In this document: piece by piece, positions 44,166 through 56,344 of the stretch
Layout of the letters: the number at the start of each line of letters is the position of its first letter
How positions within the stretch are numbered: position 1 is the stretch's first letter
Source: Arcuatula senhousia
Taxonomy: Eukaryota > Mollusca > Bivalvia > Mytilida > Mytilidae
Direction of reading: 5' to 3'
Assembly (NCBI GenBank): GCA_963971305.1
Contig: OZ020317.1
Coordinates: 16,262,001 to 16,326,000, forward strand
Length of the DNA stretch: 64,000 nt
Notes under the pieces: generated by a model
Databases searched by the model: none
Seen by the model: the letters and a program-made list of their open reading frames with translations, nothing else
Told to the model about the DNA's origin: nothing
Made by a program: the position numbers and the translations under genes

Positions 44166-45525
44166 AAATTTACGTTTTGATCAATTTTGTTTCAACTCTT
44201 TTACATTCTAACTTTGCAACACGAATTTAACATCTCTTTGCGTTATATCTATAAAATATTACCTAACCTAGAAACTGATGATAAGCCAAATATGCAAAAA
44301 TATTCTCTTTAAAACCCAAAATAAATTCACCTGAATAAAGCTTTTTAAGCCTGTGTATCTACTCTATAATAGGGGACCTTTGTTATGTTGTATGGTGAGT
44401 CACGGCATAGTATCGTAACAAAACCTACTAGGTCAGACTAAAAGTAGAAAAATTCTACCCCAAGCAAAGATAACAAATAAATTTTCTTACAATTGGATTA
44501 TTATTAAACACATCTTGTACAAAAACATAATACATTGGGACGATGACTATTTCTATTTTGAAATGTCCCAATATCAAAACAATTAGAAATTTGATGTTCT
44601 TTTTTATAAACCCCTAGCGCAACCGTGTGAAAAATATATACCAGCAGCAAGACTTGGCTTATCGTCGGAGGCGACTACCAGTATAAACTTACGCAGTGCT
44701 TTCTGTCCTGTAAAAGACAAGGGACAACTAAAGCTAGAAACTCTTAGTTAAAAACAAAAACAAGGGTTTTCAAACAACAACAATGATATACGTTAAGTAA
44801 CTATTTTAAATACGCACAAATCTTTTACAAGCCTGAAGCGGAGATTTTACAATGATATCATCATCTGAACAAACAACAGCTATTGCAGACAATATATTTT
44901 GCTTCCATTATTGTCTAAATACACAGAAATGGAACATTTGTTTGATATATCAATTATTCTTTTTAGCAGAGTTGGGTGGAAAACAAAATGCTCAAAATAC
45001 CCATGCATTTTATCGAGCTTTTCTGTATTCCACATGACGCCTTTTTGCAAAGCCATGAACAAACAAAAAAATCATACACTTGTCAAATATTTATATTTCT
45101 TATGTCCCTTTACTCCATAAAATTCAATGTTATTCAGTTTACTTTAAAGTGTTTATTTTGAATTTAACTAAGAATGCCTTCTGGACATTGTAAAGATCAG
45201 GATTTAAACGTGACCAGTGATTGAAATTGTGAACTTCACGGTTTCCCCTGACGTACAATGTCCTCGATAACGAACAAGGTTTTAGATTCTAAAATTAAAA
45301 ACATTTAAAAAGGTTCAATGTAGTATAAACTGACCCATAATGTATAGTGATAAAAATATAAAATATACATGTAGAAACATTGAAGCACATATAGTTGAGA
45401 TAATCCAGGTTGCACTGTTTTTTTTAAATTGGTTTGATAAATCTTAGAAAACTTGTAATCTTAAGAGTGAGACGGGTAAGTAGAAACAAATACAAAACAA
45501 GAATTAATAACAAACCGAGAGTGAA
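44166..45525. other. No recognised gene
   Basis: Several overlapping short frames at 44852-45161 in different phases are AT-rich and unsupported. Nothing else was recognised. Confidence 0.4.
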
Positions 45526-45735
45526 ATTAAGTTTGTTCTGCCTTCAAAAACGACCCCCTTTCCCCGAAAGTTCTAAGGTCAAAGGTTTGTGTTACTCCAA
45601 CAACATTTTGAAGGTAAAAATTTTCGTAAATTCAGACGAGTTGAGCGGAATAACTTTGTGCCAGACAGATAGACTGACGAAAGGGCAAAAACAAAGTGTT
45701 TCCATACCAAAGTGGGGGAGGCATCCTGAGACAGA
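45526..45735 (+). mobile_element. Decayed Helentron-like 3' end
   Basis: GTTCTAAGGTCAAAGG, GACGAGTTGAGCGGAATAAC, CAGACAGATAGACTGACGAA and finally ACCAAAGTGGGGGAGGCAT resemble a core-repeat tail with its degraded G-rich terminus. The frame at 45434-45739 spans it and is not a gene. Confidence 0.45.
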
Positions 45736-45940
45736 ATAATTATTATCGGATTCTTTCAACATGATTTAAAAACAATCAGATAAACGAGGTCCTTCCTTAC
45801 GATATGACAATCAAAGCTCTGTAATCCATGTTTAGATCGCCTAGATAATATAAAGTTGTGTAAAGTGAATTAATTAGTTGCTCACGGTTTTGTGCCCAGA
45901 AAACTGTATACATGCATGTTCTATCGAAAGGATAACTGAC

Positions 45941-46346
45941 GTCCCGTGCGGGGCCCAAATAGGCCCGCAGCAGAGCCTAGCTTGTCGTAAGAGGCGACTA
46001 AGGTCTTTAGGATTCTGACGTCGGGTCAGTTCTCAGCCCACAGGGCGACCAAGTGTATACCCTAGGTGGCTGAATAGGCTGGTCCTCGTCCGTGGGGGTT
46101 GTCAGGTCAATAATACGAAAACCTTGACCGCTGACCATAGTAGACCAACGTGTGTCGAAATGCCACACTTCGTGCACGTATAAGACCCATTTGTGGACCG
46201 TCAAGTAGTGCACCACATAAATTTTCCGCATTTATTCAAATGTTTCCCACCCCCATATTTCATTCATCATCATCATTTCATGTTCTTCTTTATTTATAAC
46301 CTATATAGCGTTGCAAAGGCGTAAAACACCAGCTCCCTCACTCACC
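45941..46346 (+). mobile_element. 0.5-kb retroposon family (type B), near-complete copy
   Basis: It starts GTCCCGTGCGGGGCCCAAAT like the TSD-bounded copy at 25791. It retains GCCCGCAGCAGAGCCTAGCT, TGTCGTAAGAGGCGACTAAG and ACCCTAGGTGGCTGAATAGG, and ends GGCGTAAAACACCAGC with a CCTCACTCAC tail. It is ~150 bp shorter than the copy at 25791 because of a deletion in the 3' half. No exact target duplication was identified. Confidence 0.82.
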
Positions 46347-46794
46347 TATACTCAAAAGGATGACAAAATGAACATAAAATGATTAATTATAAGAAATATT
46401 AGAATGAATGGTAAACAAACAAAAAAAGTAAATTTTTAATGGCCGTTGGAAAAGGAGAAGTAAAGATAGAATAGAAGCGGGAATTAAGCCGATTTTGCTG
46501 ATAGTATATTAGTAGTAAATCTATAGATATATATACTATTTTTCAGTCTAGTGATCAGTTAATAAAAACTTATTGTTAATTCTAAAAGGTTTTCTTCTAT
46601 ACAATGGTTCCTTAAAAACCCTTACACTGTTAATAAACCGTGAGCTTATCTTGCCGATATTGAAAATTATTGCAAATATTCTAACAAAGGGAGCCTTTCT
46701 AACGAATTATTGATTATATAAGTGCAATTGAAGGGGCTTGGCAGGTTGGCAGTGGTAGAGAAGACGCAAGTTAGTAAATTAGTTGATGCTTTTC

Positions 46795-47038
46795 TTCCAT
46801 ACATACCCCGGGATACATACAAGCTGCATGAAAAATGTGATAAAATAAACATGAAATGATTATGAAGTAGATGAAATGGTAATGAGAGGTTTGACGGCCA
46901 AGAAACTTGGAAAAGGATTTGGTAGGTTGACTCGGATGTTTTCCACTTTATTGAATTATAGCCAACGACCACGTATGTTGACAAGGCTGCCCTATTAAAC
47001 CACCTGGGGCAAAACAATCAGTTGCTCTGTGGAAAAAG
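46795..47038 (-). mobile_element. 0.5-kb retroposon family (type A), 3' part of a copy split by foldback element 2
   Basis: On the minus strand it runs from GCCCCAGGTGGTTTAATAGG through TTCCAAGTTTCTTGGCCGTC to GTTCATCATTT-like 3' sequence. It stops at the foldback element at 47039. Its missing 5' part continues at 48388 beyond the insertion. Confidence 0.78.
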
Positions 47039-48387
47039 GGCATACTGTAAAACTGGTATGGTACGGTGGTATGGTATGTGGTATGGTACGATGGTATGGT
47101 ATAAATTTTGCCATACCATGGTATGGTGGTATGGTACGATGGTATGGTATCATGGTATGGTACAAATTTTCATATTTGGTATACCATATGGTATGGTATG
47201 GATTTGAAAACTTTTAAAAGATGAAATAGTAAATTTAAGTACATGTTTATAATGATATTTCTCAACTTTAATACAGACTGGGTACACAAAGGGGGTGTTC
47301 CTGGGATTGGAACCTCAGAAGTATTTGTTATTTTGATGTAGATTTGGACAAAAGCGAACTGTAAGTGGAACCCATCCCCCTTTAGATAATTTCTATGATA
47401 TTTAATTAAATATAAGCATTTGTGTAATATTTTAGATTCAGAATATGATTAACTAAGAGAAAATTATGTTTTGAAAAGATGATGTGTGTGTATACAATTA
47501 ATACATTACAACAACTATTAAATAAAAGTTTCGAAAGAATGTTATGAGAAATTGTTTCATTAACCTTGAAATCACCACAGTTGTATCAGCAACACAATAA
47601 CACAAATGTTTATTAAATTCTGTAAAGAACTTTATAATTGAGTTGACATTTTTATTGTTGGAATTTGCTTGATGGTGATTTAGTAGAATATAAGATTACT
47701 CTACAATAAAAGAAACTGAAAGTAGATCTTGATCTTGATCTAGATAGTGTTATAAAAACTATGTTTTAGTCAATTAACCCCTGTTTTACTGACTTCCTAT
47801 AGACATGCATGTTAGTGTGTTAATTTTTAATGATTTTTAAATTATTTTATGGTCATACTTTTTTATTTAATCTACGGTCTTTTGACTTTTATATCAATGT
47901 TATATTTACATAATTATTTCAACTTGTTTGTGTCCCGATGATTGGCTGCAATATCGCCGACGGGACATTGAACAACTACATACATGTATAACAATAATCA
48001 ATCAATCAATCCTATGGACATGCAACAAACAAAAAACATTTATCATCATCATCATGTGTAGAGATACAACTTTCTGGATAAGAGTTTTGTAAAACAAGTA
48101 CATTGTATAACGATACTTGATAAAATAAGGTGTACTATTACCGGGTATTTAACATAATTTTAATGGAAAAACATATTTTTATTATTTACTTAAAAAAAGA
48201 ATTTTTTAAATCCATACCATACCATAGACTTCATACCATGGTACAAAAATTCATACCATACCACGATACCATACCATCATACCATACCACCGTACCATGG
48301 TATGACAAATTTTATACCATACCATCGTACCATACCACATACCATACCACCGTACCATACCATGTTTTACAGTATGCCTGGAAAAAG
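47030..48387. mobile_element. Foldback element 2 with perfect 9-bp target duplication
   Basis: The element proper is 47039-48378 (1,340 bp) and is flanked by TGGAAAAAG on both sides (47030-47038, 48379-48387). The ends are GGCATACTGTAAAACTGG and its inverse CATGTTTTACAGTATGCC, with ~180-bp arms of GGTATGGTACGGTGG words. The interior shares AAGGGGGTGTTCC, GAACCTCAGAAGTATTTGTT and TAAATTTAAGTACATG with copy 1 in reverse orientation. It also includes a stretch ending in (AATC)n at about 47996-48012 that looks like a LINE tail. Repetitive open frames in the arms (VWYGGMV words) are not genes. Confidence 0.93.
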
Positions 48388-48490
48388 CGACTTGATTCGA
48401 TGTCAGGTTTCTAAGCGCTCTTAAGTGGATCATTACTGACAAGTTTTAGTGCTGCTGCGAGCCTATTCTCCACTTGGACCCCCAATGCAT
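48388..48490 (-). mobile_element. 0.5-kb retroposon family (type A), 5' part of the split copy
   Basis: On the minus strand it contains GAGAATAGGCTCGCAGCAGC, AAACTTGTCAGTAATGATCC and CTTAGAAACCTGACATCGAA. These immediately precede, in the family consensus, the sequence found at 47029 and below. The two halves reconstruct one continuous element once the foldback insertion and one 9-bp duplicate are removed. Confidence 0.8.
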
Positions 48491-49258
48491 GGGTTTGTCG
48501 AGCATGTCGAGAGAACGGGAAGTGGGGGAAAGGGATATCAAATAAAGCTAGATAAAGTAAGACCAATCTGTGGGAAGTGGGGTCAGTGGAGTGCAGGAGG
48601 ACTCCCCTGTCCACCCCTCCCCCCTCTGTTGTGGTAATTCGATCGTTAAGAGCATTATTTTTCATACAAATCGCAGGTAAGTGAACACAAAAATCATTGC
48701 CCATACATAAATGTTGATCAAAATTATTCAGTGAAGCATGCTTTTTTGCCTTAAAAACATGTTACATTTGTTACTATTTGTACATTGAGACCAGGAATGA
48801 TTATAAAGTAACATTTATTACCTACAAGCATTTAATTAAATTGATACGTATGTCACCTGTGAATTGATGCCCTGGGGATACTGCTTAGTCAGCTAAACGT
48901 TAAACCAGGTCAATCGTTCAAAGTTGTCGCTTCTAAGTCCACTACTCCGTACTCGGGCCTCTTCTTATACTTATAAATTTAATTGAAACCTAATTAAAAA
49001 TACTAAAAAAAAGATAAAAAAGTTAAGATTCTGATCTAGTGAAAAAGAAAACTTACATAATATTTCTTTAGTAGAAATGCATGAAAGTGAATTTTTACCG
49101 GAGAGCTTGTATCAGTTTTATAACTCATGAGCCATTCGAATATCTATACTTTAACTAGAGTTTCTAAATATAAAGTATTTAACATGCAGTAACTAAGCAG
49201 AAACGATATACTTTACACAAATATTGGTCGTTACATCACAAGGTTATAACCGCTTATT
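48491..49258. other. No recognised feature
   Basis: Includes a C/T-rich stretch (CCCTGTCCACCCCTCCCCCC) at about 48605-48625. Nothing else could be supported. Confidence 0.4.
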
Positions 49259-49480
49259 GATTTAAAATTAAAATGTTATTCATTTTAATGCGGAACTGTA
49301 ATTTTGTATTATTATATAATACAATAATTATGAATTCTCTCTATCAAAATTTGATCAATCAGAATTTTAAAGATTTAAAATTAAAATGTTATTTATCTAA
49401 CGGGGATCTGTAATCTTGAATTATGATTTAATGCAATAATTATGAACTTCTCTCTATCAATGTGATCAATGAGAATTTAA
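49259..49480. repeat. ~112-bp tandem duplication
   Basis: GATTTAAAATTAAAATGTTA, GGA-CTGTAAT and ATAATTATGAA followed by TCTCTCTATCAA occur twice in order (from 49259 and from ~49371) with ~80% identity. Confidence 0.75.
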
Positions 49481-49831
49481 ATAAAAAGTAATGACAAAAA
49501 ATTGAGTGAAGTTATCAGTCAATGATCTCGGCTTATCTTCCTGTTAATAGGGTCTGTATTATAGCAAGGTTGAGATTAGTCTGATAATTTTGACATAAGC
49601 TATTATTTTTATACAACTGTAAACCTTGATAGACAAATGCAACCTGTGCAGGCTTTTAAAGCATTGTCATGACTATAGAACTGATTTTATACATTGCCAA
49701 TTTGGTCTTAGTAGCCAGGGCTTAAATTTTGGTAAATTAAAATCAATTCAAATCTTTACATTGTTTGGTTACACTAAAATTGTGTAGAATATGACAGCTT
49801 ATTTCAATACTAATCGAATGAACTGAAGCCG

Positions 49832-50212
49832 GAGTAAGTTATTGCTTTATTCCCATGCAATATGGCTGAACATGAACATGGAATGATGATAAACCGGAAC
49901 GGAAGTTTTGACTGTCGGGTGGTTATTGGAATCGGACAATTTAGTCTCCTGCATGGAAATTCTACAAGTCCTACTCTTGTAAAGACCTGTCATTTGGGTT
50001 CTTCACCATGCGAGTAACATGACATTTTCCCAATGGTTTGCGGTCAGGTTTTCCGCATTATAGCATTAGAACCCCAGCATCTGCCCAATTCAACCACTTT
50101 GGGGACACATCCCGCAGTCGCTTTGTGATCCGATGTCAGGTTAGTTGACTTGTAGCGACAAGCTTTGCGCTGCTGCTGGCCTATTCGCCACCCGGAACTG
50201 TTCGAAGAATTC
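49832..50212 (-). mobile_element. 0.5-kb retroposon family (type A), near-complete copy
   Basis: On the minus strand it begins near TTCCGGGTGGCGAATAGGCC, continues AGCAGCGCAAAGCTTGTCGC, TGACATCGGATCACAAAGCG and AAACCTGACCGCAAACCATT, and ends GGGAATAAAGCAATAACTTA. The tail has been reduced to a single ACT. No clear target duplication is visible. Confidence 0.82.
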
Positions 50213-50857
50213 AGAATCACAAACTTAGATGTACTTGATAAAAGTCATGTATGATTGTTTTTTTTTTTTCAACATCGAAATAGGCCCGCGCAGTAGAATA
50301 AGGGCGGTTGGTAATACTTTAATATTTAAACAATTTTTAAATTCATTTCTTGGGTTTTAATTTCGGGGCCTTTCAAAACTAGGTTTTTTTTTTACAATAC
50401 ATGTATGAAGAAAATGATAGCTTATCATGAAAATTACATAAAACAAACGGTAAAACTTTAGTATACATAAAACATATTGATATTAGATATTCTTAGAGTC
50501 ATGAAGGATATTTATAAAACGTTGCTGTTTACCATTCTGACTATTGATCTAGTTATTGGACAAGAGTCTTAAATTGACAGCATGTTACGTGTATTTACAT
50601 AACGTATTTAATTCCTAATGTCAAATATTCTCCCTATACAACAATCGATACATGTTCTCTGTTGATTTTAATTTTGCGATAGTAATTAATCTGTTTAAAG
50701 CCGTTTATACGACGATTATTGATTGATATTGGATTTCTTATCGACTTGGAAATGTGTAAAATGTGTATTGCCTACAGTCGAAAGGTCAAGGCCGTTTTTG
50801 TTTATAGCAAGTTTTGTGTATTTGACGCATGACGCGTGCGAATGATTAGAAGTATGA

Positions 50858-51020
50858 CCAATAGAAAGTATCGTTTTATTCATTTGCGGTTTTGTCTTTG
50901 TTCTCTTCCAAACTCCACATAACAGACAATATTTGATTGGATATGAAATTTTCTCTAAGCTATATTTAAACTATATCACGTTGAAAATAAAGCGTTAAGA
51001 GAAGGGGGATACTATAAAAG
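50858..51020 (+). promoter_or_regulatory. Candidate polymerase II core promoter (CCAAT and TATA boxes)
   Basis: A canonical TATAAAAG lies at 51013-51020. CCAAT is present at 50858-50862 and its reverse ATTGG at 50936-50940. With a typical spacing of ~30 bp the start of transcription would be near 51043-51046, giving a 5' leader of ~40 nt before the ATG at 51086. The surrounding 500 bp contains none of the repeat families of this window, in contrast to its flanks. Confidence 0.45.
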
Positions 51021-51085
51021 ATGACAGAAATGTTTCGATGATATTTTGACAAAATTTATAATTTTATGTTTTATTCTTTATTGCT

Positions 51086-51237
51086 ATGGATCGCTCAGAT
51101 TTTACAAACAGGGATAAAAGTGAAACGGACTTTTCTGTTGGGATTTTAGCAAAAAGTAGAAATCAAAATATGGAAAATTTAAGCAGTATAAAATCGGATT
51201 TAGAACCAGTACGAAATCTTCGTACTCGCTCTCAAAG
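51086..51237 (+). CDS. Candidate first coding exon (50 codons), partial gene
   Basis: The frame opens with ATG 66-73 bp downstream of a canonical TATA box and remains open for 152 nt to a splice donor, CTCAAAG|GTAGGG, at 51237/51238 in phase 2. The residues begin MDRSDFTNRDKSETDFSVGI and end in PVRNLRTRSQ. The composition is serine-, arginine- and aspartate-rich, like the disordered N-terminus of a regulatory protein. FSVGILA partly resembles the engrailed-homology-1 repressor motif (F-S-I/V-x-x-I/L-L) of homeobox and T-box factors, but its last position is alanine. Without splicing the frame would end at a TAG overlapping the donor. Later exons were not found in the remaining 12.7 kb, where a long intron is possible. 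The family is not recognised. This is the best host-gene candidate in the window. Confidence 0.42.
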
Positions 51238-51429
51238 GTAGGGCAGTGATTTCATAAATTTCTAGAATTGCTCTACATTCATTTCCCTCATTTACATCAA
51301 CATGGTACTCCTTCGTTTCATATTATATATCGTGTCTTGTGCATAAACTTAAATGGTTGTCAATCTAATTGAAATATTTGTATATAATAATCTAGGTTGA
51401 TTTATTTTAATTTGTCTTGATTTTTAAGT

Positions 51430-51630
51430 GGGTGGTAAAGGGTTTTTTTCGTGCATCGTGTTGAGCAATTTTTATTTCCCGTTCAGCCGTGCATGGAGGT
51501 TCATCGTGCATCGTGTTTCTCTATTTTATTTTTCGTTCATCGTGATTATCATTTTTTTATTGGCCGTTCATCGTGATTATCATTTTTATTTGGTCGTTCA
51601 TCCGTGCATGTACCCCCCCTTTACCACCCC
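51430..51630. repeat. Short minisatellite (GTTCATCGTG) within 13-bp inverted ends
   Basis: GGGTGGTAAAGGG near 51430 is inverted as CCCTTTACCACCC near 51617. Between them ~35-bp units with GTTCATCGTGATTATCATTT and TTCATCGTGCATCGTG repeat about five times. Confidence 0.7.
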
Positions 51631-51639
51631 CTTTTAACC

Positions 51640-53540
51640 CCGGCCGTCTGAATGCATGCCTGATGCATTAACAAAAACAGCACAAAATTATACATAACAA
51701 TGTTTAATAAACAAAGGTGCACGTTTCAGTATAATATATAGTTTAATTATGTTAATACATATGTCATAAAAGTGGCGATTGACCTAATATGCTACATACT
51801 ATTAGTTTGCAAAAAAAATGTTCTCTTTCGTTTTTACTTTTAAAGCAACAGACGGGGTCCTTCATAGATGAAAATATAAAGTAAAGCATGAATGACCTGC
51901 ATGTAGCATTATACATACAAAATACTAGTATATCTAAGATAGCCGCATAGCTCTAAATAAGCCATAAAGCTGACGTATTGACATAAAACATATCTAATAC
52001 ATGTTTTATTTTATTTACGTATGTAGATAGATGTTTGTATGTATCGTAATGGTCTTCAATTCATGTGTTGCCTGACCTTTAATATCTTTAATAAAGTTTT
52101 ATTAATATGAAAGGCACACGGTCTTGGCCATGGGTTAACATACAAAATTGCACTTTAAGGCCGATGAAAATTTTAACAGAACCACATATGTAGATCTCAC
52201 GTTTAAGAGGGGGTTACCAGGGTCGGAACCCTCACTTTCCTCTTTAAGATAATTGAAAAAAAGAGTTTTTTGCGGGCAAATTTTGACAGTTGGTAGAATC
52301 TTCCCGCTATTTCGACAAAGTTTTAATACGCATTGTTTGCTACTATTTAACATTTTGTGTGTGTCAATGATTTCAGATGTCGGCAATGTCATGTAAATTC
52401 GATGACTTCGCTGATGCAATTTTAGTGTTGTAGTTTGTACGGAAAGAACACCGAGAAGAAACGGAATTACCCTCTCCTATTTGTATTGATGTCAAAATTG
52501 ATGTTGTTGTACAAAGGGTTGCACTAGAAATGATTCATTAAGTTTGCAGTTTTATTGTATGTGAATATCATGTAGTAGCCAGCTTCAAAAAGTATATAGT
52601 TTGATTTATTTAGCCCGATTTTAGATGGAAATACTCTTACACTATGTAATAGTTGACAACATATAACTTTCTTACGAATAGCATAGTAAATATATACATG
52701 ATATGTATAACATACTTTGTATACGCAGTTGGGTATGTGATGGGTTCATTATTGAGCAATAAAGGTTCTTTATTTCCAAGCAAAATATATGGATGGTATT
52801 TGGTGTAAGCCATATAGAGTTTTGTAAAAAAAAAACGTATTTATGTGAACCTAGATTGGAATGATGTTCATGTCATAATCTGCATCTCCTCTGCTTCTGA
52901 TCAGAAAAATAATTACATGTACGGTGTCCAGAGTAAACATGAACGGTGCCGTGAATATAAAGAAACCGGCTTCTGGTGCTGTGTCATCTTTTAGGAAAGG
53001 TTACGAGTTTGGTTCACGCTGTGAACATACTTTATGTTGTGTAAACATGCAGTTCATGTTCAAATCTACCGCATCGGGCATTATCTGGCCTTGTCCGAGA
53101 ATTAGGTCAAATTCCAATCGAGTTGTCACCTTTTACTAGAGATAACAAAACCCACTTGGCGGAAATAGTTAAGATTGCCGGGTTAAAAGGGTGATGTTTT
53201 GGCAGTTGCTATCATCGGGATCACATGTACTAGTTGCAGCTCAGTTTGTTTATGCTTGTAATTAGCCATGAATAATGATGAAAATGTAAAATACGTCATT
53301 TTTATTATAACATATTTATATAAACCCTTGGGTAAAAAGCAACCTACAAAAATTACCATGAATACAAATGATATAAAATGACTTAAAGCAAACAATAACA
53401 TTATAATTCATGACTTTTACTGCTCATTGTGGGAGCAGGAGCTAGAGGCATTTGTAATGTAAAAGGTTGTTACTTTCAAAGGTTACAGTTAAGTAGTTTA
53501 TAAATTGTTCTGTTCTGTTATAAAAAGTCCGGGCACATTC
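51640..53540. other. No recognised gene
   Basis: The frames at 52135-52419 (minus), 52924-53139 (plus) and 53183-53401 (minus) were examined for splice sites and domains without success. This could be intron of the gene that starts at 51086. Confidence 0.4.
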
Positions 53541-53549
53541 TACCGCCGT

Positions 53550-53678
53550 CATCATCGGAAACTCAAAGGTTCTTCTCTCGCTTACTCTTTCATCACGTGG
53601 GGATCCTCTCTCGCTTACGCATTCATCGCGTGTTGAATGAGTAAGCGAGAGAAGAATCCCCGGGTTTCCGAGGATGAA
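53550..53678. repeat. Inverted repeat with ~48-bp arms
   Basis: The left arm (TCATCGGAAACTCAAAGG, TTCTTCTCTCGCTTACTC) is inverted at 53629-53678 (GAGTAAGCGAGAGAAGAATC, GGGTTTCCGAGGATGA). The loop of ~30 nt contains a third TCTCTCGCTTACGC copy. It is likely a small palindromic element. Confidence 0.75.
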
Positions 53679-53739
53679 CCACCTGGGTGGGTTACTCCCT
53701 ATATACCAATATACGGGATGTGCGTTTTTGTGGATCCAT

Positions 53740-53870
53740 TTTTTCTTAATTTTTTTACATAGATTTGGGTATCTTTTGCTTTAATATTAATCACATAGAT
53801 TTTGGTATGTTTTTGTTGATTTTCTGACATAGATTCGGGTACCGATTTCAATCTACAAAATGCACACCCC
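53740..53870. repeat. Three short ACATAGATT-GGGTA words
   Basis: ACATAGATTTGGGTATCTTT, ACATAGATTTTGGTATG and ACATAGATTCGGGTACC follow one another at 40-60-bp spacing. They form a weak local repeat. Confidence 0.55.
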
Positions 53871-53899
53871 CGTCATAATTCACCAGAGTACCCCCCCCC

Positions 53900-56340
53900 C
53901 TTCCCCGGACCACCGTATGATGTGACCATTGTATATACAACCAATGTCTACTATCTCAGAAGATGGCACGACCTGTTCGTACTCTCAATAAGGACGTGTA
54001 CTAGGAGGGTTTTTCCTGGTATAATCAAGAATACATTTTTTAGATAAAATTTAACAGCTGTAAATATTATATCATAGGACAGCGACCCATTACATTATAA
54101 ACACTTCAATACCCTACATTAACCTAGATCTCGGATTCAGAGTAAAGCAAATGGCAGATTCGGGTCGGTGCCCCCTTTTATATCAAACATTCGGCAATCT
54201 GAATTTGTCATGAAAATCAAGTGCTGTCATGGCGGATTTGTCAAGTTGTCGCTGGTTTAAGAAAGTTGTAACGAGTGCACTTACTCCATCTCATCATCCT
54301 CTTTTTTTTCTTGTTTTCTGTAAAGCATTGGCCACTTGGGGCGGGTGTAAATTTTCATAATGGTTTTTCTTTGCGTTATTATGTTCATAGCTGTTTTTCT
54401 CTCTTTTCTTTATCAAGTGCCTCTTTATGAAATAATGATAACGCAATATTCCAATTTTCAAATAAATTTCATAAGGTTACAAATATAGTTTCAAGTTAAA
54501 CTACCCGATGAATCATAATATATGTATATATAAAAGCAATAAGATTTAAAACCTTCAGATGTAAACTTTTGTTTGAATGTGTGAAATACTTTAAACCCAT
54601 ATAAAAATAGAAAGTTACGTGGGCTGGATTTTTATCACTTAATTTAAACGTTATGTAACAAACAAACAACAAACGCCTAGAATTTCTTGTACATGAGAAA
54701 ATGTTACATAATTCTTCAAAAGTACACTCACTTTACAAACGTAGGGACGGACCTTCTGATACATCATCGTTTGGCGTGGCTGGCAATGAGATTTGTTGGA
54801 GTTGCTTTTTATCATGTATATTCACTGCCTGTGTTCATTTAGTTTTTCATGAGGGATATATTTCAGGATGTTGGAACTTTTAATGTAATTTTTTTTCAAA
54901 TTGTAGCGTGCACAAACGCCAATTTTGTTGGGTCTGCAATCATGTGAATGCTATACATTTAAGATCATGGGACATTAGAAAAGTGAAGATTTTAAAATGA
55001 TTTCTGGAATCGAACTTTAACATATTTATGTATATTAAATTTAATGTAAAATCTAAGAGTTTAAATGAGCAAAATATGAATCAGAATCAAGTTCGAAAAG
55101 TTCAAGTTCGAAGAGATCGTATTTATAATCTCGAATTAAATATATATGGGTTCCATATATAACATTGTATTAGACTTTTAACCACCCATACATTCATGAC
55201 ATTATGTACTTCCAATAAATGACTCCTATTTGTGTGACTCCTATAATTAATAAGAACTTTATACATTTAAAACATCATATATTGACCTGTTTTAGAACAA
55301 ATTCCCCGAGGGTTTCCAAATGACTGATCACGCGAACACAATCTTTTAATATTTAGTGTTCAAACCTACAATGTCAAGCCAAATTAATTCCTAAACTTAT
55401 TAACCCATGAATATATAACATGTATAATGCAAGTCATGAAAAGATCTAGAATTATACCAAATGACATGCATGGTAGTGTACATGGTGTATATAGGTATAC
55501 TGCACAGTTGAAATATAAATAAAGGGTTGCATGGGCTGCACTAAAATGACAACGAATATACAAAGAAAAATTATCAAGTTTTAACATGGACCTAATAAAC
55601 ATGTTAAAAGAACAGTTAACAGGTTGGACCGTAGTCCTCCCGTCTTTTAATTGTTAACAGAAGTCGAAATGCTTAAAACTATGATTGAAATCTTATGTAT
55701 TAGAGGTTCGAAAATTAGTAAAGTCCGTCTAATAGTTGTTTAGCGTAAATGCATGATGACAAAAGTATTGTTTGTCCGATGCGCTGAGGTGCACTTCACT
55801 GTTTCCAAAAGTAAATTGTCAATACACGTAATACACTGTGTAATGCTTTTCAAAAAGCCTGTACTACAATGTTAAATTTAAATACAAAATATAACATGTA
55901 AAGTATATGTAGTGATTATGTTACGAAGTACACATGCACATGCCCAAATACATGAAAAATGGATGTGATCATCATATGCAGTCTAGAATTTGAATAAGAA
56001 ATTGAATGTGTTATCGAGATTTTGTTTGCATTATTTTATATACCTCTTATTCACGTTTTGAAAAAAAAACTTTTTCAATCACCATCTCAAGCCATACTGG
56101 TAATCAAATCTAACTGTTTCCGGTGCAGAAGAAAAATAAAATTGATCCCCAATTTCGGATCGATATAAATGACGTCATAGCTTAATTGCAAAGTCAGCTG
56201 GAAAATCAATGTGAAGGTCGCTTAGATATTAATCTCCGTTTTCCATAAATAATTAAATATTCTTGAGTCTGAAGATTAAGGTGTATTTCTCAGGGAATCA
56301 ATTTTTAGTTTGCAACGGAAATACATTGAGTGACCATATA
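53900..56340. other. No recognised gene
   Basis: A poly-C run (CCCCCCCCCC) lies at 53891-53900. Several AT-rich short frames (for example 54701-54883) show no domain or splice support. The rest is featureless. Confidence 0.4.
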
Positions 56341-56344
56341 CATG

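Noticed and set aside
47022..47217. Frames rich in MVWYGG words in the foldback arms (47022-47217, 48251-48442, 24582-24779)
   Set aside because: They are low-complexity translations of the GGTATGGTACGG tandem repeat and change frame with each indel.
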